A DNA stretch of 64,000 nt from the NCBI GenBank assembly GCA_021234535.1, contig CM037835.1, forward strand, positions 2,356,001 to 2,420,000, written 5' to 3'. A model generated the notes under the pieces. It worked only from the letters and a program-made list of their open reading frames with translations. It was not told the DNA's origin and ran no database searches. Made by a program: the position numbers and the translations under genes. The stretch is from Stichopus chloronotus (lineage: Eukaryota; Echinodermata; Holothuroidea; Aspidochirotida; Stichopodidae). Shown here piece after piece: positions 23,753 to 34,550 of this stretch. How positions within the stretch are numbered: the stretch's first letter is position 1; each line of letters starts with the position of its first letter.

Positions 23753-24352
23753 CTCTCGAAAGAACAGGAAAAAGTATGGCGCCCACGCAAATGTGAATAT
23801 AGTAATGACTGCGAACAACATCTTTAGCACTCTTGATGTGTTGCTGGATATGACTCTGTTGCTCGAAGTAGGCTCATTCCTGTTTCTCTTCAGCTCCATC
23901 TCCTTTTTCCGAATAAACAAGAAAATCATGACGTAGTTGTAAAGGATAAAAATAAGCGGCAAGACATAAAGTGTCAGGGTCACCAACGTCGCGTACACCT
24001 GTTCGAAATATTGGACAATTCCATGTGATCCGCATGCGCGGTATGTCGTCACATTGACACCATGGTCGATACTTTCGTCGTCAATTTCTTCACTAGAGGA
24101 GTGTGATTCCGATCCCACTCGGACTGTTGCGGTGTAAACAGAGTACTCATAGAAGGTCGGTGAAGAGATTGCCAATCCCAAAAGCCACACGGATAGTGTA
24201 TATATCAAGATACCCTGGTCCCCGCCTCCCGTCAGCAGCAGTGATTTTGTTGATTGCAATGCGACGGTCGTAAGCGATCAAGCACATTGTGAATATGGTA
24301 ACGGCCACGCAAAATGTTGGCAAAAACATAAGCAGTTTACAACTGAGTTCTC
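23753..24352 (-). CDS. Class A GPCR, exon 2 (TM3 to TM6), frame-broken
   Basis: The exon begins after acceptor tttatcaccag and completes the split codon of exon 1. It encodes the TM3 cysteine (ELSCKLL), TM3 ending LIAYDRR (DRY motif in the form DRR), TM4 with LSVWLLGLAISSP, extracellular loop 2 with an acidic/serine stretch, an N-V-T glycosylation site and a cysteine (RACG) for the conserved disulphide, TM5 with VLPLIFILYNY, a basic third loop (RKKEMELKRNRN), and TM6 with FAWAPYF. The donor follows FFRE in phase 0. Between IAINK and the TM4 part the frame shifts by one base, at a run of four T on the plus strand (24245-24248). Without this the exon would be open throughout. The ligand class cannot be assigned; a peptide receptor is possible. 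Confidence 0.85.
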
Positions 24353-25537
24353 CTGGTGATAAAAAAGAAAGAATTAGACAGATAATAAAGACTTACCCTG
24401 TACAGGGGATGTAACGAACTACTTAGGATGAATTCTACATATTCTTCAGTTCTAATGACCTGCAATGATCAGCTGCATTGCAATAGTAATATAATATTAT
24501 ATAAATCTATGAAAACGTACACTGAGTATTTAGTAGAGCTGTGCATAAAACAATATAAAAAAGTGAATGATTTTCTGTCTATACTGGGGCTCTTTTTTGA
24601 TCGAATTTGCCATCGACAGGTTAACATTTTTTACCATGCATTCGTTTAATTGATATGCTTTTAGTATACCCGATTTGGTAGAAGAGAGAGATAAAGGTGA
24701 CATAGGATGTATGTCACAACTATCCTCCTTTATTAAAGAGACGTTGAGTAGGTCTACGTAACCCTTTTTTATTCTAATTAAGAAGTGCAAATAAATTGCA
24801 GTGTGCTGGACTTACAGGAAAATATTGTGTTTGTTTTACAGGAAAACAATCATATTTTAAAACCACTATTTATCGACATGTGCACAGAATGATAGGTTAT
24901 TAAAAAAGGGCATATTGCTATCCTTCTTTTCAAGAATAAGTTTCACTCAGATAGAAATTCAATTATTCGTTGCTCAAGCATAATTTGTTAACCCAAACTT
25001 TAAATTGTGCATCTTCCGTAACTCACCTCATGCATAATGTGTTGAAGTGATGAATCTATTGCTTAGGTTGCTGTTCGTGAGACTGAATGGTTTTACAATG
25101 ATTCAACATTTTCTTTTGTATGTGTGTGCGTGCGTGTGTGTGTGTGTTCTTTTTTTGTGCCATGTTGGTGCATTTTAAATGTAATATTTCCCTGTAAGAG
25201 TAGTAATCACTCATAAGTCAGTCTCTCTGTGTTTGGACAAATGTGAGCTACGTTGGCTCTAACCAGTATTTGTAATATTTTACTTTGTACCACCGTCCTA
25301 TTGAAACAAAAAACAATTTTCAAAACAGTGCAGCAATGAGTGTAGCAACATTGAGGACGTGAAATCGTTGGATTAGAACCATGCGGCTTGTGCAATAAGA
25401 TGTCCCTCTTTATTTGAGCTGCATAGCAGGGGGTATTACGTGTTACGCCCACAGGCAAAACATATGTAATCGACCGTTGAAAGGGTCTATTGAATATTTT
25501 AGTACAGTCATAGCATCGTGTAATATAAAAGACGTAC
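24353..25537 (-). other. GPCR intron 1
   Basis: Bounded by gt at 25537-25536 and ag at 24354-24353 on the minus strand. It holds the family G repeat (24905-25175), which includes a short (TG)n tract near 25120-25146. ORFs here have no domain support. Confidence 0.7.
24905..25175. repeat. Dispersed repeat, family G copy 1
   Basis: Shares with 47400-47665, in the same order and orientation, cagatagaaattcaattatt, aatttgtt.acccaaacttt, gatgcatcttcc-like words, actgaatggttttacaatga, cattttcttttgtatgt and atgttggtgcatt. It lies inside GPCR intron 1, and the other copy is inside a DCST1-like intron. The family is unknown. Confidence 0.7.
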
Positions 25538-25778
25538 CAAAAGACCAGTCTAGCTTTGTAGTGCTGGCAAGGGTAAGAGGAATGGATACACCAGAAAACA
25601 TTAAGTCACTCAGAGCCAAATTTAAGACCAGAACGAGAATTGTCCTATTTCCGCTTCTGATCTTCTTCTGGGTAATAATGATGATAATGATGGCAGCATT
25701 TCCAAGGAACGCCAAAGCTGACAGAATTGCAAGTACGATAAACGCAGGGACGTTTATACTTTGAAGGCGAAAGGTCAT
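25538..25778 (-). CDS. Class A GPCR, exon 1 (TM1 and TM2)
   Basis: Starts at an ATG (25778) and encodes a very short N-terminus followed by TM1 with the conserved GN (ALAFLGNAAI), a basic first loop (KKIRSGNR), TM2 with NLALSDL carrying the sodium-site aspartate, and the loop-1 motif DWSFG that precedes the TM3 cysteine. It ends one base into a codon at donor gtacgt. An acceptor-like caacag lies 11 bp before the ATG, so a 5' exon with more extracellular sequence is possible; most relatives have longer N-termini with glycosylation sites. The gene is three exons as seen. No promoter element could be identified. Confidence 0.85.
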
Positions 25779-26556
25779 GGTGAATGCACCTGTTGACGGG
25801 ACATAAAGTTAATAGAGAAAAAATGAATGAAGTAAAATAACTCGCACTGAGGTACACTTTCCTGTCCTGTTTTTACATGCATTAGTTGGGCTATAAGAAA
25901 ATCCATAAAGAGTCATTGTTGAGGAAAGGATTTGTTAGAATTTTTTCAATCAGGCACTTTTATTCAAAAAGAAATGCATGTGGTTACTAGCTCAACTCAG
26001 CAAATAGTTAACAAACACGTTTTATCCATGATTGCTACACTGCAATAACACATTGTAGTCAAAGTAGGGTAGTTCTATTGGATACGGTGATTTGACTTAC
26101 TCTAGATTTAATCACAATGTGTTGTGCTCGATGAGTGCTTGCAATGTTACTCATTCCTCTGAAAATCCTGTACAGAAAAAAATGTATCAATGTTTTTGAG
26201 GGCCATAATTATCATACAAATTCCCCCTTTTGTTCCAGTTTTCCCAGCTTCGAGCGACAATGATGCGTCGGGTTACAGGGATCTTCAGGGAGACGGATAT
26301 GGTGATTCCTTAACTTGATCTATCACTCTTGAGACATGTTTGATGATCACCAATTGAACTAATTAATCTCGACTAATGTAGCTCACATAGATATCATAAT
26401 CAACATTTCCTACTTTGCTGTCAGCCGTTGGCATCTATAATGTGGTGGTCACTGCGATATTTATTCGCAAGGGTGTATGACACATTTCGTTTATCGTTTG
26501 TAACCAGGACCAGGATGTAAGGTGTCGACCCCCCCCCCTTAAAAAAAAATCTTAAA
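25779..26556. other. No supported gene; upstream of the GPCR
   Basis: Presumed 5' flank or first intron of the receptor gene. A C run followed by poly(A) lies at 26530-26549. No promoter is recognisable. Confidence 0.4.
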
Positions 26557-26880
26557 GCGACGATAGTCGAAAAATCTAAAATTCCAGTTGGAATTTTTCA
26601 TATTTCAATATAGCACATTTTATGACATCAAAAGATATCACGAATTGCACTAGGTTGTGTCTCTAGGTTATACCTGGTAATTGAGAAAGTACTCAATAAA
26701 TCTGAAATACCATTTGAATTTCCCATATACTTGTCTAGGAGCGACGATAGTCAGAAAATCTAAAAGTCACTAGTTTGGATTTTTCATATCACAGCCGAAC
26801 ACACTATTTTTACTTGCAAAGACTCCAAATATTGCACTAGTAGACTGCATTTAAGGTTAGACGTAGGTGAAAAATGCTTT
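26557..26880. repeat. Two tandem units of about 184 bp
   Basis: gcgacgatagtcgaaaaatc at 26557 recurs as gcgacgatagtcagaaaatc at 26741. The units share a ctaaaa..c..gtt.gga.tttttcatat stretch, a central aca segment, and an attgcactag...ggtta end. The second unit is incomplete or more diverged. Confidence 0.7.
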
Positions 26881-27884
26881 AAAAGGAGATGGGGAACCCT
26901 CCTCCTTTAAACCCTCTACCATACCAACCATCACTCATCTCATGATTTTCCCCAACCTACCAAAATACTATTGTATGACATGTTTTTCTTATCAGGGTAG
27001 CTATCACTAATGCAGAAGCTGTGTTAGTGCTGTGGTTATACATCCTGTGATGTGTTGCGTCGTATTCGGATATCGCATATCAAAGGTAATACCCTGTAGT
27101 ATAAATACTTCTGGAAATCCTGTCGTCAGAGAACTGAAGTCATATTATCTTTAACTAGAGTGTTCATCTACCGGTGTAACTTAGATAAATATTCAACAGG
27201 AATCAAAATTCAAAACTAATATGTTCAATATGCAATTAAAGAAGAAACATTTACAATTGTAATAAGACATTAATACTCAACATAAGAATATGCAAGAAAA
27301 CAGAGGATTCCACGCAGTTGCAAAGGCTCATCAATATCGTTTTGTATACCCATTCTTCCGAAGTACAGTGGGCTGTATATTTCGTAATTTAGATTGCTCG
27401 TTGGGGATAGAAGAGCTGAATATTCAAGTTACTTCATGATATAGTACTGCAATACACGGTGCAAGCGTCGAATAGCACAAATACCTGCATATGCGTACAC
27501 ATGTGTCTAGATATCGAGCGCGCGTCAAACGTATTACCAGAAAACGAGTGAGCGTCAAAGTACTCATATCCGCACGCCCCGTGCACTGTGGATCCTTTGA
27601 GTGCTGTGAAAAGCGCGTTATTCGCGGCGCAATATTAACTTCACAATGCGTAAACATCTCGAGTTCTTGAACAATTGTTCAGTAGATCTGTTGAAAACAT
27701 ATACTGGTTGACGGTATTATCAACGCACGGTAAAAAAGGCATTGCTACCAGACGTAAACACTCACCCCAGAATATGGGTGTAGATGTTGAAATAACGTCT
27801 CACATTCATGGAAAGGAAAACATGTAAAAGGTATGCTGACACAATGTACTACCAGCACCTAACACTGTATTATGCGTTACAGTA

Positions 27885-28600
27885 ATCATGACCTTTGCCG
27901 TCGACCTGTGATGTCATCAGTCGAGCCCTACCCACCAAGTTGGAAATTCATCCCACCTCGTCTAGTAGGAGATCGTGAAACATTTTTTTCAGAGCATTGT
28001 TGCCCTTTTGACCTTTAACCACGTGACCTTGGACCTCATGAAGTCATCAATATTTGAAAAAGAAAAGTTCTTGTACCCTCTACTGTGAATGTATCGTAGT
28101 TTTTCAACTCTTAGTATATTCACACATAGAGAAAATGCTAACAATTGGTTTTTCGTTTTCATGACCTGCGACACTTGACCTTTGACCTATGATGTCATTG
28201 GTCGGGCGGACACTATACCACATACCTAGGCACCTATTCACCAAATTTGAAGTTTATCAGACTTACCTTATAGGATCAGATCGTGACACACTTTCTAGAG
28301 CATTTTTGCCGATTTGACCTTTTGTCACGTAACCTTTGACATGGTGACGTCATCAATATTTAAAAAGAATCGTATTGTGTTCTTTCCATATATAGCAGTT
28401 TTATAACTCTAGGATATTCACACTTTGAGATAATGCTAAAAACGTGTTTTGGGTTTTCATAACCTGTGACCTTTGATCTATGACGTCATCACTCCTGTGG
28501 ACACTACAGTTAATTACTCTGGTAACTGCCCACCAAGTTTAAGGTTCATCTGACTTATCGTTTAGGAGGAGATCGTGACACAATTTCTGAGGTACACACA
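27885..28600. repeat. Tandem repeat, unit about 300 bp, rich in TGACCT and TGACGTCA words
   Basis: gatcgtgaaaca at about 27972 recurs as gatcgtgacaca at about 28278 and 28571, giving a period near 300 bp and about 2.4 units. Each unit carries tgacct words beside a cAMP-response-like word. Copy 2 has tgacctttgacct (28176-28188, a perfect DR1) followed by tgatgtcat. Copy 3 has tgacctttgatct (28467-28479) followed by tgacgtcat (28481). Another tgacgtca lies at 28345-28352. Each unit ends with a caccaa..tt.aa.tt.atc word and ag..gagatcgtga. No coding potential. Confidence 0.8.
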
Positions 28601-28837
28601 CAAACACACATTTGGACACCTCTTCTCACCCCTCTAAACCGAGTGGGTTATCCCGATCCATGTCATTTGTATAATACGAGGCACCACCTACATAACGGAT
28701 ACTGGCCCACCAAGTTTCGGTTGAATACGCTACGAAGGCTGTAACGTGAGATACCACTTAAGTGATATTTTGGGGGACTTTAACCAAGTAACTTTAACTC
28801 AAGTGAGTACAATATCTCCTCCCTGTATAATGCGTAA

Positions 28838-29100
28838 CAATTTTACTAAAATGCAGTAAAATTTACCAAAATTATGTAGAATTTACATATACTGGTTACC
28901 TAAATTATGTAAAATAAGAACTCCATAAATTTTACATATAATTAATGTAAACAGTATATGTAAATTCTACATAATTTTGGTAAATTTCACTACATTTTAG
29001 TAAAATTGTTATATACACAATGTAAGACTTACATTAACTGTGTGTAAAATTTTACCTAAAAGTTATGGAGTTCTTATGTTACCGTTACGTTTTGTGAGTG
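28838..29100. mobile_element. MITE, family K copy 1, with an internal 57-bp inverted repeat
   Basis: The right part (about 28900-29100) aligns with 34332-34550, sharing gtaaaataagaactccataa, atgtaagacttacattaact and the end gtgagtg followed by TA. In addition, 28838-28894 is a near-perfect reverse complement of 28952-29008, so this copy carries a rearranged or nested inverted segment in place of a normal left end. Confidence 0.75.
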
Positions 29101-31962
29101 TAATGAGTAGACACAAAAAAGATGTAACATAGAACATTCACACTTGGGAAGCATCCTCAGCTCCTATTGGCCCATACAGTCAGGTAACCGTGGATTATCT
29201 TACGGATAATACGCCGCCAATTTAGGTACTTCACCGGCAGATGAATACAATAAAAAAAAACATATCGACAGTGCCTTGTCATCTGCTATCTTACACAAAA
29301 CAATTGTGGTACTTTGTCTATCGCTTAATAACATTTTGACATGTTATGAATCTTGCTATACCATCTCTCGGGGCTCGTTTCGCTGGCTGTGAACTCGTGC
29401 TTATTGATGTACATTGGCATATACCATTGTGAACGATATACAATCAATACTCACTTATACGATTTGTTTTTTTATGATTTATATGTTTGGATCAAATAGA
29501 CACGATTTTGCAAAGTGTGATTTCCTTGCGTTACAGCTGCTTGATATTACTTCTTCTTCTTTTTTTTCTTTTTTTTTTGGGGGGGGAGAGGGATCGGTCA
29601 CAGTGTGGGTGTCATGGTTACAACCACTACCTTTCTAAGAGGTTAGAAGAAATATTCTATTCTTGTAAGGTTCAAGGTGTCTTTTGTATGAGTAGTTAAC
29701 TCATATTTGAATAAAGACATTTCTGATAACTTAATATTTAAGACTAAAAACATTTAAAGAAATATCAATCAGGAAAGCTTTGTCTTTTTCACTGTCTACG
29801 GGAAGACACTGGGGGGTTTTATTCATCGTGCCTGAAGATATACCTTTGCTTTTGTGAGAACATTTTCGTTAATACATTTTACGGTCTCTTGAGTTATTTA
29901 GTACAGAATCAGCTATTTGTTGTTTAATAATCTTTTTCAACTGATCATAAATATTCCCTTAAAGCAATCGAAACAGAATCTGAAAGAATTTCTATTTCGA
30001 TAGGACAAAATTTGTGACGTTATCCATGGACTTACCAAGACACTGGAAGTTAGAAAAATTCGCCTGTGTCAACGTGAGGGGTGCTATATCCTACTCCAGT
30101 GCCTGAATTCCTGTGGAGTCCCCTCTTTCCAGATGAATCAAAAAATCAGAGATGTTGAAATTCAAAAATTTCTTGTTTGGTACATGACAAATGAAAATCA
30201 CCGATAATTACGTGTAAATAAAATTTCTACATTTCTTGTTGATCATGTCAGTAGGACTTGTGCTTAAATTTGCATTTCAGCGATGTCACTTTCAAAAGAC
30301 TTTCACACCCCGGGAAGGGATATCCCTCCCACAGTCTCCCCTTGGGCATACGCCCCTTCGGCATGTGAGCGAAAGTAACATGATTTCCCTCTCTTGGTTG
30401 TGAAGGTGAGAGCTGTACAGTTTTGTTCGTTATTTTTGCCCAAAGCAAATAATATAAACCGAATGATAAAATATAACACAAACTTAAACGTTATGTATAA
30501 ACAAATGAAAGTAATTACAATTAATTATTGAATAAGCATTGCTTGCAGTAATACTTAAACTAAATATTCGTCATGAACTAAAATATAACGTCATAGATAA
30601 GTGGTTGTGGTCACCTCATTTCTAGTTAGCTTTAGTGTTTTGAAGAACGGGACAAGAAAGTATAGAGTGGTAGGATGAAATTGTCCAAATTAGCTGTTTA
30701 TTTAAAACGTTTATATAAATTAGTAAAAACCCTTGGAAAAAAAATATCACCAGTTCATGACGCAAACTTCTGCGTCATAGGGCCTTTATAACAGTCGCAT
30801 CCTGCGTGATGTAAGTGGCTCTTTGAAACACACTTCACAGAAACAAGATGTACTTTAACTGACCACAGCAGTTCGTGACGCATTCTGTATCTGATATAGA
30901 TCAAGTCAATACAATGCCTTTGTTTTAATTTATATGACGCAGTTGATCTTCATTGTTTTGTAAGTCACTGTATGTATTAACGATGTAGTCCTTGTATTGT
31001 TTGATCGTGTGTTTGTTTATTCCGCGTAATTAGACGAGAATATCGTCTAACGTGCACCTGTGTTATTCTGTGTGTTATTTTGTTTGTTTTCTGGCATGAG
31101 TAAGTACATTGCAGAAAAGCAAAGTTTGCGGATTAATCAAAACTTGTGTTGAAATGCATCGTTTGTGCCCTGGAGCTAGGTGACTTAGTTCCAATTAATA
31201 TTTTGACATGTTAGAATAATCACTGCCGTATATAGTTGTATATGCGATATAGATAAGTGATGGAGGTGTATCACGACAAATAGGCATATTTAAAATGGTC
31301 ACTTAAATCTTGTATACGAATATCTTACTTCTGCCATGTATTTAACTTATCACTTGTTGCGTCGACTTCAGTACATAACTTCTCATCAAACAATCGACTA
31401 TGTAACTTTGGGATAAAGACATTTTACAATGATTAGCAGCATTTTATCCTGAATTTCAATATCTGTCTATTTCTGGAAAGAACCATTGCCACATTTAACA
31501 ATCTGCAATCGCCACATGACGTAATAAATGACCATGCAATTTAATTTATATCGATGAATCTGAGTTACTTCAATCCTAACAAATTAAACTGATTACCATA
31601 ATGGTTACTGCGCACAGCACTGACTGCCCAGTGATTACTTCAAAACTTCTCTTTTTGTTTCTCACATAATTTTGAACTTAATCGTAACCCATTTGTATAT
31701 ATGATGTCCTTGTGGGTGTGTATGTTTGAGCAGCGTACTTTTAAATACATCCCAAAGGGAATATTGGATTTGAAAATCTCACATTTAATATATACAAACT
31801 TCGGGTCACATGTCACAGTGTAAGAACAGTATAAACATTATATTTTGGAAGAGAAAAGCTTTGACATCCTAGACGTGTCCAAAAACTTGTTTTGGGGAAG
31901 GTCAAAAATGAGATTTGATGAGATGAGGTGTAGGGGCACATAAGCGCTATATCCCTAAAGTA
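29101..31962. other. No supported gene over about 2.9 kb
   Basis: AT-rich. Poly(T)/poly(G) at about 29566-29587; a short GC-rich patch at 30305-30365; otherwise no domain, repeat or splice-bounded exon. ORFs at 29414-29699 and 30248-30481 have no support. Confidence 0.4.
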
Positions 31963-32321
31963 CTAGACAAACTTGGACTCTAACACCCCCATTAAGTCAC
32001 AATTAAGTGCCGATGGGTTCGTAACTAGTTCCCGGTGTATTTCTAAGCTCTTTCGGAATGATGCCGCTGCAGGTGGCCTGCTGAGTATCGGGTTATTCTC
32101 GTGAATCGGGCACGTGGTGTAAGTTCTGACGTCGTGCATCCAAAAGTTATTGCCAATGAGTTGGCCGTTGTTCGTACGAACATCTGGCGTATTTTCCAGG
32201 TGACTGGTCACTGTCCGTTTAAATTGATCGGTTTGGGTTTGAACCATGCAGACGATAGCCGGGCCCCTCACCTCAATTAGACGATTACCGGGCAATGGGC
32301 CTGAAACTGACTTGTTATCGC
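31963..32321 (-). CDS. Probable terminal exon, unknown protein
   Basis: On the minus strand an acceptor-like ccag at 32325-32322 opens a frame of about 118 codons that ends at a stop at 31963. There is no ATG near the start, and an in-frame stop lies just before the acceptor, which fits an internal or last exon better than a complete gene. The peptide is mixed and polar with no low-complexity runs, for example NNFWMHDVRTYTTCPIHENN and RKSLEIHRELVTNPSALNCD. Its base composition is clearly less AT-rich than the flanks. I recognise no domain. An alternative is a conserved piece of an unclassified repeat. Confidence 0.4.
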
Positions 32322-33461
32322 CTGGCCCCCAGGAGAGGTATGGCTAGCCACCGGTGAGAATAAGTCGGCGTCACACTTGGGTGGTCATCACAACGGCTAA
32401 ATTCCACATCCATTGTTGTCTTGTGATTCTTAACACCAACGTTAATACAGTAGTGAACGGTAATTAGGGGAATGAATATTGGACGAGTATAACAACAACA
32501 AATACAGATGGGAGAAAAGCCAAATTAGATGAAGAAAACCAAAAAATACCTATGTTTCGTTATCTTCCTGCAGAAATTGCAGGTTTTGTTTGCATAATTT
32601 CACTTGGACTTTACTGTTGATATCATTCTTTTGGTGAAAAGGTTTAATTTTATTTACTATTTTCATGAAACATTCTTAGGTTTTGGAGATTACTCTTTGC
32701 AGAAGAACCTGAACTTGTCATTCATTACCATCAACAGTCACTTCATTCTAATGTTTGTAAATTTGATATACACAACATATGCAATGCTGTGATAGTCGAT
32801 TATAGAATTGCTATTGAACACTACCAGGATCACTACTGAACTTGTATGAAGTATGCACGAAGTTTCTTTCCCTAGATCGGTTGTGCTTGCTAAAGGACGG
32901 TTGCCCCATCAGCCACAGGTGCACCCACAATCCTCTGTGCGCTTCCGCCCCTCTTCTTCTGTCACAAAGCAGTAACGATACCTGTTACGAAGTGTCCTAT
33001 GCGAACATGGGCCAATTTGTCCCAGGATGGCAATTTTCAGGGCTTTCGGAGGAATGGGCGCCATTTTCTTCTCCCTTCTTTTCACACAGTTGTTTTGAAG
33101 TGACATCGACATGTGCCAAGGATGACCGTCCGTGCACTATCTGGTCTTTAAAGGTAGCTAATCATCCTCCTCCAGCTATATTTTTAGTTTCCGGATAGCA
33201 GAATTCTTAATTGGTTCCACTCTTTGAGAGTAGCACATATTACACAGCGTAAACAAGGATCCATTGTTTTGATTACACATGTAGAGGAGTTTTAGGCTGT
33301 GGGAGGGACTTGAAGTACAGTAAGTGGTTGAAGAATTGAAACTGTCTGGGGTGATGCGTTTTTGTTTTGACGAATACTGCACCGAATGAGAATCGGTCGC
33401 ATGTCGAGCAAAAACTGGCAGAAAAACGCCCGAAACTATTCATGAAATAAGACGTATATTT
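32322..33461. other. No supported gene
   Basis: ORFs on both strands at 32842-33198 and 32909-33112 overlap each other in a moderately GC-rich patch, and neither shows a domain. Possibly intron between the two minus-strand candidates. Confidence 0.35.
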
Positions 33462-33719
33462 CTAGTAAAATCGGCCACCAACGGGCCTTCGTCCTAGCCC
33501 CTTGTTAATGTAACCTTGTGAGCCATATCGCCCGATTTTTCTCCAATCTGTAAATGCCCGCCGATGCCTATATAGAAATTGGACGCCTGGGTCGGGCATC
33601 GGATTAAATGTGACGCAGGCATAGCTTTGTAGATACCCGTATCCCGCATAGTTAAACATGTATTTTCCTTTTCTTACTATTTTTTTCCTTCTTGAACTCA
33701 CAGCTCTCTGTTTGATCAT
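33462..33719 (-). CDS. Unassigned open frame with coding-like composition
   Basis: The minus-strand frame of 85 codons ends at a stop at 33462. The C-terminal half (FNPMPDPGVQFLYRHRRAF, DWRKIGRYGSQGYINKGLGR, RPVGGRFY) is aromatic- and arginine-rich and uses many GC-ending codons in AT-rich surroundings. No domain is recognised and splice limits are unclear. It could share a gene with the 31963-32321 segment, since both read the same way, but the stop here argues against a simple join. Confidence 0.25.
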   Translation of the reverse strand: MIKQRAVSSRRKKIVRKGKYMFNYAGYGYLQSYACVTFNPMPDPGVQFLYRHRRAFTDWRKIGRYGSQGYINKGLGRRPVGGRFY

Positions 33720-34331
33720 GTGGGTTAAATTGCATCCGGGATCCTGCTGAGCATAACATTTAGGGATGAGAAACTTTGGACACTACTCGGTACATACTCG
33801 GTATACAGATTGGAATAACATTCAGTTCGGTTCACAGACAGGCATGATGTGCTTCATTAACGACGTATGTTATTTTGAGATCGAATGGATTTAAAAAGAA
33901 TGCACATTTCTATTTTCACATGCTGCAACGTCTGATGAACCGATCCAACGGTTTAGTATCGGTGTTTATTTTAGTGTTTGTTTAACGTCATTAGCTCTCC
34001 TTTATAATTGTATAATTTATATAGAGCCGCACACCTCAGATCTGTTCGGTTTCTGTTCGACTGAAAATTTAAGTATACTGTCCATATAGCTATACCCAAT
34101 TCAAATAAAAATATTACACATGCATTCCTTTGAAAGACAAAATTCAATTGAAAGTGCATGATACCGTGCTGCAGGACAAATTCTAAAATTCCTTCTCATT
34201 CAAAGATTTTCAAGGGATGAATGTCTCACTGGCATAAATACTTTAATTTGGAGCATTTCCTCCTGGATAAAACAAATTAAAAAGTAATTGAAGAAGTAAT
34301 TGTGAATATGGCTATCATCAGAGTCACTTAC
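33720..34331. other. No supported feature
   Basis: AT-rich non-coding sequence. Confidence 0.4.
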
Positions 34332-34550
34332 CCTCACAGAATTATTTACCTAAATTACGTAAAATAAGAACTCCATAAATTTTAGGTAAAATTAATGTAA
34401 GCAGTATTTGTAATTTTACATAAGTTTGGTAAATTTAACTACATTTTAGTAAAATTGTTATATCATAATGTAAGACTTACATTAACTGTGTGTAAAATTT
34501 TACCAAAACGTTATGGAGTTCTTATTTTACTTTACGTTTTTGTGAGTGTA
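34332..34550. mobile_element. MITE, family K copy 2, with terminal inverted repeats and TA target site
   Basis: About 219 bp. The left end (ccctcacag...acgtaaaataagaactccataa) is the inverse of the right end (ttatggagttcttattttac...acgtttttgtgagtg), giving terminal inverted repeats of about 60 bp with gaps. The element is flanked by TA on both sides, as expected for a Tc1/mariner-type transposase. It has no coding capacity. It aligns with 28900-29100. Confidence 0.8.

Noticed and set aside
25207..25458. 83-codon minus ORF in GPCR intron 1
   Set aside because: No domain; it lies in the intron defined by two good splice sites and next to a dispersed repeat.
27885..28600. CRISPR-like or regularly spaced array
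   Set aside because: Units are about 300 bp and wholly similar, with no short repeats separated by unique spacers; the sequence is eukaryotic.
32842..33198. 118-residue plus-strand ORF
   Set aside because: Mixed composition but no domain, no splice sites and an overlapping minus ORF; a moderately GC-rich patch explains it.
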